Assembly: GCA_002338615.1 (NCBI GenBank)
Contig: DDIS01000207.1
Span: forward strand, 30,577 to 45,734
Reading direction: 5' to 3'
Source of the DNA: Proteobacteria bacterium UBA1844
GTDB lineage: Bacteria; Pseudomonadota; Gammaproteobacteria; Steroidobacterales; Woeseiaceae
Length of the DNA stretch: 15,158 bases
Positions 1 to 7,470 of this stretch are shown here, in pieces. Position 1 is the first letter of the stretch. Each line of letters starts with the position of its first letter. Position numbers and translations under genes: made by a program. Under the pieces are notes generated by a model. The model did not search any database. It worked only from the letters and a program-made list of their open reading frames with translations, and had not been told where the DNA came from.

Positions 1-140
1 CCCAGATACGCCAACGCCTCCAGCAAGCTCGTCTTGCCAGAGGCGTTCTCGCCATGCACCAGGTTATAACGGCTGTCGGGTTCCAGCTCTACCTTTGCAA
101 AGCAACGGAAGTCCTGCGCGCGGAAAAGCCTCAATGTCAC
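1..140 (-). CDS. recF: RecF N-terminus (partial, cut by window edge)
   Basis: RecF is an SMC/ABC-like ATPase that helps load RecA at single-stranded gaps during recombinational repair. Only the first 46 codons are present; the gene runs off the left edge. Translating the minus strand from a GTG at 140 gives MTLRLFRAQDFRCF..., matching the RecF opening pattern. The Walker A loop GENASGKT is at residues 30-37, followed by SLLEALAYLG. An in-frame TGA seven codons upstream leaves GTG 140, or TTG two codons later, as the only plausible starts. No good Shine-Dalgarno site is visible. The order dnaA-dnaN-recF is the usual one, but a 134-bp gap separates it from dnaN, so recF may have its own weak promoter. 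Family identity is firm; the exact start is less so. Confidence 0.88.
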   Translation of the reverse strand, partial: MTLRLFRAQDFRCFAKVELEPDSRYNLVHGENASGKTSLLEALAYL

Positions 141-274
141 AGGAAATGCCCGGCAGGGAATTCAGGAATAATTCTCGCGACGCGCCAGGACTGGTGCAAA
201 CGCCGCCCTAGCAGTGCCCCGTACCCCCGAACTTGCCTTTTGCACAAAAGATTGGCCCTGTATCCCGCATGTCC

Positions 275-1372
275 TTACAGCCGCATTGGCATGACAACAA
301 ACTTGCGGTCATCGTTCCCCGGCTCACGAACGAGGCAACTCGAATTGCTGTCGACGACCGACAAGGTCACCTCGTCCCCGTCTACCGCACCCATCGCATC
401 GAGCAGGTAGTTGACGTTAAAGCCGATTTCAATGTCATCGCCGCTGTACTGCACCTCGACCTCTTCCTCGGCCTCTTCCTGCTCCGGGTTGTGCGCCTGC
501 AGGACCACCCCGCTATCCCTGATGATCAGCCGTATCCCGCGGTATTTTTCGTTCGAAAGAATGGCCGTTCGTTGCAGGGCGCTGCGAAACAGCTCCTTGT
601 CCGCACGCAGCTCATTGCTCGATTCCTGCGGTATTACCCGTTCGTATTCCGGGAAACGACCATCGATCAGCTTCGAAGTGAAGCGAATTCCCCCTAACGC
701 AACGCGAACGTGATTCTCCCCGAGTTCTATCCCGACGTCTCCGTCCCCGCCAAGCAGGCGCTGCAACTCGAGTACTCCTTTGCGCGGCACAATAACCTGC
801 TGCTCCTTAAGTTTCTCGCCAGCCAGGGTCGCCTGGCAGAGCGCGAGCCGATGCCCGTCGGTTGCGACCGCTTTTAAATGCTGGCCGCGAACTTCCAGCA
901 GCATGCCGTTGAGGTAATATCGCACATCCTGCTGCGCCATCGAAAAATGCGTCTTTTCGATCAATGTGGCCAGCACGTCCTGGCCTACCGTAATCGTTTG
1001 ACCCGCCTTGATGTCGTCAACCGTAGGGAACTCTGCCGCCGGCAAGGTCGTAAGTGAGAATTTGCTGCGCCCCGAGCGAATGCTCATTTTCTCGCCGCTA
1101 ACGACCAGCTGCACGACCGCTGCCTCGGGCAGCGCTTTGCAAATATCCAGCAACTTGCGACCGGACACCGTAATTTCCCCGCCTGACTCGACATCAACCT
1201 CCGCCCGCGCTACCAGCTCAACCTCCAGGTCCGTGGCAGTGACTGACAGCTCTCCGTTTCTTGCAACCAACAGCACGTTCGAGAGGATCGGCATCGTTTG
1301 TCGCCTTTCGACCACCCCAATAACGGCCTGCAAAGGCTTCAGGAGCACATCGCGCGCAGCGCTCAATTTCAT
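275..1372 (-). CDS. dnaN: DNA polymerase III beta subunit (sliding clamp)
   Basis: DnaN forms the ring-shaped homodimeric clamp that tethers DNA polymerase III and binds many repair factors. The 365-residue product has the family's length and landmarks: LLKPLQAVIGVVERR near the N-terminus, MAQQDVRYYLNGMLLEV and ATDGHRLALC in the middle, VPRKGVLELQRLL, FTSKLIDGRFPEYERVIP, and the C-terminal VVMPMRL that forms part of the clamp's protein-binding pocket. I place the start at ATG 1372. It follows an AGGTGG ribosome binding site by five bases and gives the expected MKLSAARD opening. A GTG three codons upstream (1381) lies inside that ribosome binding site and is unlikely to be used. The gene follows dnaA across the probable origin. 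Confidence 0.97.
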   Translation of the reverse strand: MKLSAARDVLLKPLQAVIGVVERRQTMPILSNVLLVARNGELSVTATDLEVELVARAEVDVESGGEITVSGRKLLDICKALPEAAVVQLVVSGEKMSIRSGRSKFSLTTLPAAEFPTVDDIKAGQTITVGQDVLATLIEKTHFSMAQQDVRYYLNGMLLEVRGQHLKAVATDGHRLALCQATLAGEKLKEQQVIVPRKGVLELQRLLGGDGDVGIELGENHVRVALGGIRFTSKLIDGRFPEYERVIPQESSNELRADKELFRSALQRTAILSNEKYRGIRLIIRDSGVVLQAHNPEQEEAEEEVEVQYSGDDIEIGFNVNYLLDAMGAVDGDEVTLSVVDSNSSCLVREPGNDDRKFVVMPMRL

Positions 1373-1384
1373 AGGTTCCACCTG

Positions 1385-1424
1385 TTAATAAAAAGTTGAA
1401 TTAGATTACTTATTATTATAATTA
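1385..1424. other. AT-rich DNA unwinding element
   Basis: Only 4 of 40 bases are G or C, in sharp contrast to the GC-rich surroundings. On the minus strand the tract opens with the triplets TAA-TTA-TAA-TAA-TAA straight after the GC-rich linker. This resembles the DnaA-trio repeats to which DnaA filaments bind when opening an origin. It lies just upstream of the dnaN ribosome binding site, so it may also contain the dnaN promoter -10 region. The assignment rests on composition and position. Confidence 0.6.
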
Positions 1425-1438
1425 GGGTCGCAAAGCCC

Positions 1439-1447
1439 TGTGCATAA
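1439..1447 (-). promoter_or_regulatory. DnaA box, perfect consensus
   Basis: TGTGCATAA on the plus strand reads TTATGCACA on the minus strand, an exact fit to TTATNCACA. It is the box nearest the AT-rich tract, separated from it by a 14-base GC-rich linker, and points towards it. That is the expected anchor position for a DnaA filament spreading into the unwinding element. Confidence 0.7.
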
Positions 1448-1525
1448 CTTATTAAATCCATTACAAATCAATAACTTAACACCTATAACCGCAAGCAAGA
1501 ACTCATGTGTTAAATGTCAACGACA

Positions 1526-1545
1526 TGTGGATAGTCTGTGGATAA
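1526..1545 (-). promoter_or_regulatory. Pair of DnaA boxes in the same orientation
   Basis: TGTGGATAA at 1537-1545 is a perfect minus-strand TTATCCACA box. TGTGGATAG at 1526-1534 is the same box with one mismatch. The two are 11 bp apart start to start, about one helical turn, so bound DnaA would sit on the same face. Both point towards the AT-rich tract. They lie just beyond the dnaA 3' end. Confidence 0.7.
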
Positions 1546-1571
1546 CATTCTGCCCGCAATTCATACACGAC

Positions 1572-1580
1572 TTATACACC
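1572..1580 (+). promoter_or_regulatory. Weak DnaA box, opposite orientation
   Basis: TTATACACC differs from TTATNCACA only at the last base. It faces the other boxes and lies a dozen bases from the dnaA stop codon. Nearby TCATACACG (1561-1569) and TTATCCCCC (1583-1591) have two mismatches each and are not called. Confidence 0.4.
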
Positions 1581-1591
1581 ACTTATCCCCC

Positions 1592-2947
1592 CTATCCTGT
1601 CAGGGTTCTGAGCAAATTCAAGTAATCGTTGTCAATACGCTTTTCGGTCTCGCGCAAAGAAACGATGCGGCGGCAGCCATGCAGCACCGTGGTATGGTCC
1701 CGACCACCAAATGCATCGCCGATCTCCGGCAAGCTATGGTTGGTCAATTCCTTTGCCAACGCCATCGCCATTTGTCTTGGTCTTGCAACGGAGCGAGTAC
1801 GCTTCTTGGACAATAAATCAGCAACGCGGATTTTGTAGTATTCGGCGACTGTTTTCTGAATATTCTCGATAGACACCAGCCGATCCTGCAATGCGAGCAG
1901 GTCACGCAGCGCCTCCTTGGTAAAATCGAGATTAATCGCCCGACCGGTAAAACGAGAGTTTGCGACGACTCGGCGTAACGCGCCTTCCAGCTCTCGCACG
2001 TTCGAGCGAATGCGCTTCGCAATAAAAAATGCAACTTCCTCGGGTAATTCAATGTTCTCCGCCGCCGCTTTGCTCATCAGAATTGCAACCGAGGTTTCCA
2101 GCTCCGGTGGTTCGATGGCGACGGTAAGACCCCAGCCGAAGCGAGACTTCAACCTCTCCTCGAGGCCATTTACTTCTTTCGGGTAGCGATCGCAGGTCAG
2201 CACAATTTGCCGCTGGCCTTCGAGCAAGGCGTTGAAAGTGTGGAAGAACTCTTCCTGTGAGCGCTCTTTCCCGGCGAAAAACTGGATATCGTCAATCAGC
2301 AGCGCGTCGAGCGAGCGGTACGAGCGCTTGAACTCGGAAATCGTGTTGTGTTGCAGACCCTTTACCATATCGCCGACGAAGCGCTCGGAATGAACATACG
2401 CGACGCGCGCGTCCGGCTTTTCCGCAACAATGCTATTGCCTATTGCGTGCATAAGATGTGTCTTGCCGAGACCAACACCACCATAGATGAACAACGGGTT
2501 ATAGGATCTGCCCGGGTTCTGCCCCACCTGGCTGGCGGCCGCGCGCGCCAGCTGGTTGCTCTTGCCCTCGACAAAACTCGCAAAGGTGAAGCCCGGGCTC
2601 AGACGTGTCGCAACAGGAGGGGGTGGGCGTTGATCATCCGGTGCTGCAACGCGCGTACTGCGGATCGGCGCGGGTGCCGGTCGATCGCGCGACCCGACCT
2701 CGATACTGACCGCCGTGTTGCTCTGCTCATTGTCCACGAGTTCGAGAATCCGGCCGATGTAGTGTTCGTGCAGCCAATCAACCACGAACCGGTTCGGCGC
2801 CATCAGTGTCAACTGCGAGCCATCTTCTATCGCCTGCAGCGGCCGGATCCAGGTATTGAATTGTTGCTCTGGCAGCTCCGCCTGCAAATTGCGGATGCAG
2901 CGGTTCCAAAGCGATGTTTCGGCCGGCAACGGGATCCCCAATGGCAA
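1592..2947 (-). CDS. dnaA: Chromosomal replication initiator DnaA
   Basis: DnaA is the AAA+ initiator that binds DnaA boxes and melts oriC. Numbered from TTG 2947, the 451-residue product shows the DnaB-interacting N-domain ([12 protein letters not shown]), a short proline-rich linker (about 86-118), Walker [10 protein letters not shown] (156-164), Walker B LLIDD (216-220), sensor-2 RELEGALRR (318-326), and the DNA-binding signature [11 protein letters not shown] (414-424). No ATG or GTG start exists: an in-frame TAG closes the frame upstream, and only TTG codons at 2947, 2941 and 2929 fit. TTG 2929 follows GGGGA by five bases and gives a Met-Pro-Ala-Glu-Thr-Ser-Leu-Trp opening closest to the E. 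coli protein, so the true product may be six residues shorter. A weak -10 (TATAGA, 2983-2988 minus strand) lies upstream. It diverges from rpmH. Confidence 0.96.
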   Translation of the reverse strand: MPLGIPLPAETSLWNRCIRNLQAELPEQQFNTWIRPLQAIEDGSQLTLMAPNRFVVDWLHEHYIGRILELVDNEQSNTAVSIEVGSRDRPAPAPIRSTRVAAPDDQRPPPPVATRLSPGFTFASFVEGKSNQLARAAASQVGQNPGRSYNPLFIYGGVGLGKTHLMHAIGNSIVAEKPDARVAYVHSERFVGDMVKGLQHNTISEFKRSYRSLDALLIDDIQFFAGKERSQEEFFHTFNALLEGQRQIVLTCDRYPKEVNGLEERLKSRFGWGLTVAIEPPELETSVAILMSKAAAENIELPEEVAFFIAKRIRSNVRELEGALRRVVANSRFTGRAINLDFTKEALRDLLALQDRLVSIENIQKTVAEYYKIRVADLLSKKRTRSVARPRQMAMALAKELTNHSLPEIGDAFGGRDHTTVLHGCRRIVSLRETEKRIDNDYLNLLRTLTG

Positions 2948-3075
2948 GGCAAAGCTGATAAGGCGAACGGAAGACCGGGCAGTCTATACCGCTTTGTTAA
3001 ACGCTGCCACAGACCCAAGAGCTGTTCCGCTCCCGGACCCGCGAGCGCCGGGCGTGCTGGCGGGCCGGCTTTCTA

Positions 3076-3104
3076 TTGACAGCAAAGCGCCCCCAACGTA
3101 CCCT
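3076..3104 (+). promoter_or_regulatory. Probable rpmH promoter
   Basis: A perfect -35 TTGACA (3076-3081) is followed after exactly 17 bp by TACCCT (3099-3104), a weak -10 matching three of six positions. It sits about 65 bp before the rpmH start, in the only long spacer upstream of that gene. A strong -35 suits a highly expressed ribosomal-protein operon. Nothing else definite was seen in the 2948-3167 spacer. Confidence 0.5.
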
Positions 3105-3167
3105 TGCCGCCCTTTGTTTGGACGGTTCTTAACAGCGCGTCCGTCACAATCCTTAGGTAACAGGCAA

Positions 3168-3302
3168 ATGAAACGCACATTCCAGCCCAGCACACTCAAG
3201 CGCGCCCGCACCCACGGTTTCCGTGCCCGCATGGCGACCAAGGCCGGCCGCCTGGTCCTCAAGCGCCGTCGTGCCAAGGGTCGCGCCAGACTGACGCCGT
3301 AA
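3168..3302 (+). CDS. rpmH: 50S ribosomal protein L34
   Basis: L34 is a tiny basic protein of the large ribosomal subunit. The 44-residue product [20 protein letters not shown]... has the invariant family start and ends [10 protein letters not shown], the standard length and pattern for Proteobacteria. The start is ATG 3168, preceded by AGGTAACAGG, which contains usable AGG motifs. The reading frame is open further upstream to 2856, but that stretch has no family match and overlaps dnaA on the other strand, so it is not coding. rpmH leads the rpmH-rnpA-yidC operon. Confidence 0.98.
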   Translation: MKRTFQPSTLKRARTHGFRARMATKAGRLVLKRRRAKGRARLTP

Positions 3303-3345
3303 GGTTTACCCGGTTAAATCGCCGGCCGCCGAACCTCTGACAATT

Positions 3346-3717
3346 TTGCAACGTTCTCGCTCGCACCGGTTCACCAAAAACAACCGGCTGCTTGACGCGT
3401 CGTCGTTCTCACAGGTTTTTGCAAAGGCGCACAGAAGTCGGGATAAGTGGTTCACCGTGCTATGCCGCAATAACGAAATGACGTCCGCACGACTGGGTCT
3501 TGCCATATCAAAAAGAAACTGCAAAAAAGCGGTGGGCCGTAATCGCATCAAGAGAATCATCCGCGAGTCTTTTCGCCAGGAGCAACACGAGCTCGAAGGT
3601 CTTGATATCGTTGTAATGAACCAGGCCGCTGCAAGCGACGCCGGCAGCCAGGAACTGTTCGCCAGCCTCACGCAACACTGGCGACGCTGTGCAAAAACAA
3701 GAGTTAACAGGCCCTAA
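3346..3717 (+). CDS. rnpA: Ribonuclease P protein component
   Basis: RnpA is the basic protein subunit of RNase P, which trims the 5' leader of precursor tRNAs by supporting the catalytic RNA. The 123-residue product carries the family core: RFTKNNRLLDASSFSQVF, RLGLAISKRNCKKAVGRNRIKR with the RNR signature at 65-67, and IIRESFRQEQHELEGLDIVV. The start is taken as TTG 3346, which leaves 43 bp after rpmH. The frame is open into rpmH, but CTG 3337 is the only other nearby candidate, and no Shine-Dalgarno site is visible. Translation may be coupled to rpmH. The stop is only 3 bp before the yidC ATG, leaving no room for yidD, which overlaps the rnpA end in many relatives. Confidence 0.95.
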   Translation: MQRSRSHRFTKNNRLLDASSFSQVFAKAHRSRDKWFTVLCRNNEMTSARLGLAISKRNCKKAVGRNRIKRIIRESFRQEQHELEGLDIVVMNQAAASDAGSQELFASLTQHWRRCAKTRVNRP

Positions 3718-3720
3718 ACA

Positions 3721-5499
3721 ATGGACAACCAACGACTGATCACCTGGGGCTTGTTCGGCCTGCTTGTCTACTTCACCTGGCAAACCTGGATGCAGGACTA
3801 CGCGCCGTCAGCACCGTCCGAGCCGGCAAACCAAAGCACGGCGCAAGGCGCACTCGAAAGCAAAGACCGAAACAATGTAGCTGACCAGGCTGACCAACTC
3901 GCCGATCTCGCCATAGATGATCAATCTCTTCCCCAGATCGGTGCCCCCGCGACCAGCAGCGAGCCTGCTGCCGCAACGCCATTGGTTGACGCTGATGCGG
4001 CGATCATAACGGTTCGTACGGATGTGCTGGAATTAAAGATCAACACGCGCGGCGGCACCATCCAGTACGCAAGCACCTTGAAATACCCGGTGCACAAAGA
4101 CCTTCCGGACAAGAAAATTGTATTGCTCGACACCGGTGCCGAAGATCTCGGCTTGATCCGCAGCTGGCTACGCAACAGCACCAACCCTGCGGCTGCTCCG
4201 GACGCTAACGCGGTATATACGGCGGCCAGCAGCAACTACGCATTGGGCGACAAAGACGAACTCGTGGTGCCATTAACCTGGGAAAATGCAGATGGCACCA
4301 GCGTCGAGAAGCGCTTTACCCTGAAACGCGGCAGTTATGTCATCGACCTGCAGCAAATCCTGCACAACGGCAGCGATGCGGAGTGGCGCGGCGACCAGGT
4401 AACGCAATTGTTGCGACGGTCGTATGAACACGAACGCTCGATGTTTGATGTTGACTCGTATTCCTACACGGGCGGAGTGGTCTACAACGGCGAGAAAGCC
4501 GAGAAACTGAAGCGCGACGACTTGCTCGAGGACGGACCGGCCAGCTTTACCGCGGAGAATGGCTGGTACGCCTCAATTGAGCACCACTTCCTGAGCGCCA
4601 TCATCCCGGCTGCTGACACCACCAATATTTACCAGGTACGAGTTGACGATCATGTGTCGACGGCGAGCGTTATCAGCGCACCGGAAACCGTCGCGCCCGG
4701 CGCGTCGACCGTGTTTGATCGCACGCTGTTCATTGGCCCGAAATTGCAAGAGCAGCTGAAGGAAGTACATCCGAAGCTGACCTTGAGTGTCGACTACGGC
4801 TGGTTAACAATTCTCTCGCACCCCCTGTTCCTGTTGCTGTCATGGATACATTCATTTATCGGCAACTGGGGCGTGGCTATCATTCTGGTGACTGCCTTGA
4901 TCAAGCTTGCGTTCTACAAGCTGACCGAGGCGAGTGGGCGCTCGATGGCGAAGATGCGCGAGCTGCAACCACGCATGAAAGCCCTGCAGGACCGTTACAA
5001 GGACGATCGCCAGGCGCTGTCGCAGGCGATGATGGATCTTTATAAGCGCGAGAAGGTCAATCCGGCCGCCGGCTGTTTGCCGATCCTGATTCAAATGCCG
5101 TTTTTCCTCTCCTTCTACTGGGTGCTCGTGGAATCCGTGGAAATGCGCCAGGCACCTTTCGCGCTCTGGATTACCGACCTTTCATCGCGCGACCCGTATT
5201 TCATCCTGCCCTTGATTATGGGCGCCGCGATGCTCGTGCAACAACGATTGAACCCGGCGCCGGCAGACCCGATGCAGGCGCGCATCATGCAGATCATGCC
5301 GGTCATGTTCACAGGATTCTTCGCCTTCTTCCCGTCAGGTCTCGTGCTCTACTGGGTAACCAATACGCTGCTATCGATCGCACAGCAGTGGAAGATCAAC
5401 AAGGTTGTGCACGCCGAAGCGCTGGCACGCAAAGCCGGCAAACCGAAAAAGCCAAAGAAGAACAAGGCGGGCGACGATAGCGACGAGACGCTCGAATAG
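3721..5499 (+). CDS. yidC: Membrane protein insertase YidC
   Basis: YidC inserts and folds inner-membrane proteins, alone or with SecYEG. At 592 residues it is the Gram-negative type: an N-terminal membrane anchor (about 6-23), a low-complexity Ala/Ser/Asp linker (28-90), the large periplasmic P1 domain (about 90-350), and the conserved Oxa1 core (about 360-560) with MAKMRELQPRMKALQ, VNPAAGCLPILIQMPFF, ESVEMRQAPFALWI and FFPSGLVLYWVTN. The lysine-rich tail (about 570-581) suits ribosome contact. The groove arginine of E. coli YidC (R366) aligns with Lys395. ATG 3721 lies 3 bp after rnpA, so the genes are probably cotranscribed. It is convergent with the OsmC gene across 21 bp. Confidence 0.97.
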   Translation: MDNQRLITWGLFGLLVYFTWQTWMQDYAPSAPSEPANQSTAQGALESKDRNNVADQADQLADLAIDDQSLPQIGAPATSSEPAAATPLVDADAAIITVRTDVLELKINTRGGTIQYASTLKYPVHKDLPDKKIVLLDTGAEDLGLIRSWLRNSTNPAAAPDANAVYTAASSNYALGDKDELVVPLTWENADGTSVEKRFTLKRGSYVIDLQQILHNGSDAEWRGDQVTQLLRRSYEHERSMFDVDSYSYTGGVVYNGEKAEKLKRDDLLEDGPASFTAENGWYASIEHHFLSAIIPAADTTNIYQVRVDDHVSTASVISAPETVAPGASTVFDRTLFIGPKLQEQLKEVHPKLTLSVDYGWLTILSHPLFLLLSWIHSFIGNWGVAIILVTALIKLAFYKLTEASGRSMAKMRELQPRMKALQDRYKDDRQALSQAMMDLYKREKVNPAAGCLPILIQMPFFLSFYWVLVESVEMRQAPFALWITDLSSRDPYFILPLIMGAAMLVQQRLNPAPADPMQARIMQIMPVMFTGFFAFFPSGLVLYWVTNTLLSIAQQWKINKVVHAEALARKAGKPKKPKKNKAGDDSDETLE

Positions 5500-5520
5500 C
5501 TAACTGTCCCCAACTTCCTT

Positions 5521-5994
5521 TTACGGTGCGGCGCTGGTGCGGATCTTGATTTCACCCTGCAGCGTGCGGTGTACCGGGCACATGTCTGCAATTTCCAGCA
5601 GCCGTTGTCGCTCGGCAGCGCTGAGTTCGCCGTCAAACGACAGCACACGCCGGAACTCGTCGATTCTGCCAGTACCGGATTCGCAGTCGCTGCAATCCTT
5701 GGCGTGCACCTTGTCGTGGGTGACGCGCACGGTCACTGAGCGTAAAGACAACTCCTTGCGGGCGGCATACATCTTCAGCGTCATCGTCGTGCAGGTAGCG
5801 AGGGCTGCTGCAAGCAGGTCGTAAGGTGACGGACCTTTGTCGTTGCCGCCTACGTCGGTTGGTTCATCGGCCGTCAAAGTATGGCCTGCCGCCAGAACCT
5901 CGGTGGTGAAGCTATCGATGGCGGTGCGGGCGACGATTTCATCGAGATCGCCGGCAAGCGCCGCCCGGTTGTTCGAGGGGTCATGATTCTGCAT
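5521..5994 (-). CDS. OsmC family thiol peroxidase-like protein
   Basis: OsmC/Ohr proteins are small dimeric thiol proteins that reduce organic hydroperoxides; some members have other substrates. The 157-residue product has the family pattern GPSPYDLLAAALATCTTMTLKMYA with Cys68, and ADMCPVHRTL with Cys139, the expected two-cysteine pair. It differs from classical OsmC by an added CSDC at 101-104, which I recall from a subgroup related to YhfA and to hydrolase-OsmC fusions; this could bind metal or form a disulfide. It has no signal peptide, so it is cytoplasmic. ATG 5994 follows AAAGGAC at a normal distance. It faces yidC tail to tail and diverges from mnmE across only 31 bp. It reads against replication and is not part of the usual origin-proximal set. 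Confidence 0.85.
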   Translation of the reverse strand: MQNHDPSNNRAALAGDLDEIVARTAIDSFTTEVLAAGHTLTADEPTDVGGNDKGPSPYDLLAAALATCTTMTLKMYAARKELSLRSVTVRVTHDKVHAKDCSDCESGTGRIDEFRRVLSFDGELSAAERQRLLEIADMCPVHRTLQGEIKIRTSAAP

Positions 5995-6025
5995 AGTGGC
6001 TTGTCCTTTTTCCTGTGATTAGACT

Positions 6026-7366
6026 ATGGGCGCATTGACCGACACGATCGTAGCTGCCGCGACGCCGCCGGGTGCGGGCGGCGTTGGCATCGTACGCATC
6101 TCCGGTCCCGGTGTGCGCGAGTTTGCACCATCGCTGATTGGCAGCTTGCCGCCGCCACGAGTAGCCAGTTTGCGTGTGCTAAGCGCTGCCGACGGCACCG
6201 GGATCGACCATGGCATTGCATTGTACTTTCCGCAACCCGCATCGTTTACGGGCGAGGATGTCCTCGAGTTGCATGCGCATGGCGGGCCGATCGTACTGGC
6301 GATGATTATCGAAGCCGCCATCGCGCTTGGCGCACGGCGCGCTGAACCGGGCGAATTCTCCAAACGTGCATTCCTGAACGACAAGCTTGACCTTGTGCAG
6401 GCCGAAGCGATCGCGGATCTCATTGCGAGCGGCACCCGCCAGGCGGCGCGCGCGGCCTTGCGCACTCTGAGCGGTGAATTCTCACAAGCACTCGGCCTGC
6501 TGGCCGCCAACCTGACCAAGTTACGCGTACACGTGGAGGCCGCGATCGATTTTCCCGAGGAGGAGATCGATTTCCTGAACGACCGCAGCTTGCTGGCACG
6601 CATCGAGGCCTGCAGCGTGGAATTCGAAAACCTGTTGCGCGGTGCCAGCGCGGGCCGGGTGCTGCGCGATGGTTTCCAGCTGGTCATTGTCGGCAAACCG
6701 AATGCCGGCAAGTCGAGCCTTATGAATCGCCTGAGCGGCACGGACACGGCAATCGTCACCGGGATCGCGGGCACGACCCGGGATATTCTGCGAGAAACTG
6801 TCAATCTCGATGGCTTGTCCGTGGAGCTGGTCGATACGGCCGGCTTGCGCGAGGACCCGGGCGTGGTGGAAAAAGAAGGCATCCGCCGCGCCCGTGAGGC
6901 CATGCTGCAAGCGGACGCGGTGCTCTGGTTGCAGGATGCAACGGATAGCCAGCCGGATCCTACGGCGGCAGACTTGCCGGGCGATGTGCCCGTGCTGGTG
7001 TTGCGCAACAAGTCGGATCTCGCGGGCTTTGCGCCTGGCGATAGCGACAGCGTTAACGACGTCCTGTGCATTTCTGCATTGACCGGCGAAGGGCTCGACG
7101 AATTGCGCGAACGAATCAAACAGCTGGCGGGCTACCGGCACGAGGGCGAGGGCGCGTTTACAGCGCGGCAACGACATGTCGAGGCCCTGCAGCTGGCCGC
7201 GGCCCACTTTGCGGCCGGGAGAGCAGCGCTGACCGATACGCACGCGGGCGAATTGTTGGCAGAAGAGCTTCGACTTGCGCAACGCGCGCTCGGCGAAATT
7301 ACGGGCGAAATGAGCTCCGATGAACTGCTCGGTAGAATCTTTTCCGAGTTCTGTATCGGCAAATAA
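6026..7366 (+). CDS. mnmE: tRNA modification GTPase MnmE
   Basis: MnmE, with MnmG, installs (carboxymethyl)aminomethyl groups on U34 of certain tRNAs, using formyl-tetrahydrofolate, FAD and GTP. The 446-residue product has all parts: the N-terminal folate-binding domain (DTIVAAATPPGAGGVGIVRISG, then SFTGEDVLELHAHGG), the helical domain, and an inserted G domain with G1 GKPNAGKSS (about 223-231), G2 GIAGTTRD, G3 DTAGLRE and G4 NKSD (about 328). It ends in FCIGK with the conserved cysteine. Start ATG 6026 matches the family N-terminus, though no Shine-Dalgarno site is obvious. Any promoter must lie in the 31-bp divergent gap or inside the OsmC gene. Its partner gene mnmG lies 7.2 kb downstream. 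Confidence 0.98.
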   Translation: MGALTDTIVAAATPPGAGGVGIVRISGPGVREFAPSLIGSLPPPRVASLRVLSAADGTGIDHGIALYFPQPASFTGEDVLELHAHGGPIVLAMIIEAAIALGARRAEPGEFSKRAFLNDKLDLVQAEAIADLIASGTRQAARAALRTLSGEFSQALGLLAANLTKLRVHVEAAIDFPEEEIDFLNDRSLLARIEACSVEFENLLRGASAGRVLRDGFQLVIVGKPNAGKSSLMNRLSGTDTAIVTGIAGTTRDILRETVNLDGLSVELVDTAGLREDPGVVEKEGIRRAREAMLQADAVLWLQDATDSQPDPTAADLPGDVPVLVLRNKSDLAGFAPGDSDSVNDVLCISALTGEGLDELRERIKQLAGYRHEGEGAFTARQRHVEALQLAAAHFAAGRAALTDTHAGELLAEELRLAQRALGEITGEMSSDELLGRIFSEFCIGK

Positions 7367-7374
7367 AACATAAT

Positions 7375-7470
7375 GGTGCCGGTCATAACTTGATAACTTA
7401 TTGCCAGGCAAAGGCGATGCGTGTAGCGACAAAGCCCACAACAATAAGTTATCAAGTTATGACCGGCACC
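7375..7470. repeat. Perfect 29-bp inverted repeat (palindromic element)
   Basis: The left arm (7375-7403) and right arm (7442-7470) are exact reverse complements over 29 bases, with a 38-base centre. The arms begin GGTGCCGGTCATAACTTGAT and end in ATTG. Pairing stops exactly at both outer and inner edges. The element starts 8 bp after the mnmE stop. A terminator is unlikely because the stem is long, the loop large, and no T-run follows. The GGTG head, followed on the same strand reading by AATTAC-type flanks, resembles REP-like elements mobilised by RAYT (IS200-like) transposases. That family assignment is from memory and is inference. Confidence 0.85.

Larger units (their letters stand above)
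1373..1591. other. oriC: Probable chromosomal replication origin (oriC), dnaA-dnaN spacer
   Basis: This 219-bp spacer joins dnaA and dnaN and has the parts expected of a bacterial origin. There are two perfect DnaA boxes (1537-1545 and 1439-1447), two boxes with one mismatch (1526-1534 and 1572-1580), and a very AT-rich tract next to dnaN (1385-1424). Read on the minus strand, the order is box pair, box, a 14-base GC-rich linker (1425-1438), then the AT tract with TAA/TTA triplets. That matches the published layout of a basal unwinding site. The other candidate, the dnaA-rpmH spacer, has no recognisable DnaA box. Origin function is inferred from context and motifs; strand asymmetry of the whole genome would settle it. 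Confidence 0.75.

Noticed and set aside
237..250. Palindrome CTTTTGCACAAAAG in the dnaN-recF gap
   Set aside because: Six-base arms with a two-base centre are too short to mean much alone, and no linked signal was found.
2348..3079. Plus-strand open frame opposite dnaA
   Set aside because: It overlaps all conserved DnaA domains and has no family features.
2856..3167. Upstream extension of the rpmH frame
   Set aside because: L34 has an invariant MKRT start at 3168; the extension contains the promoter region and dnaA antisense sequence.
6019..7119. Long open frame antisense to mnmE (366 codons)
   Set aside because: It is the mirror of a certain gene in GC-rich DNA, is Ser/Arg/Ala-rich with no recognisable motif, and has no ribosome binding site logic.
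7375..7470. Intrinsic terminator for mnmE
   Set aside because: The stem is 29 bp with a 38-base loop and no following T-run, unlike a factor-independent terminator, though it may still affect RNA 3' ends.
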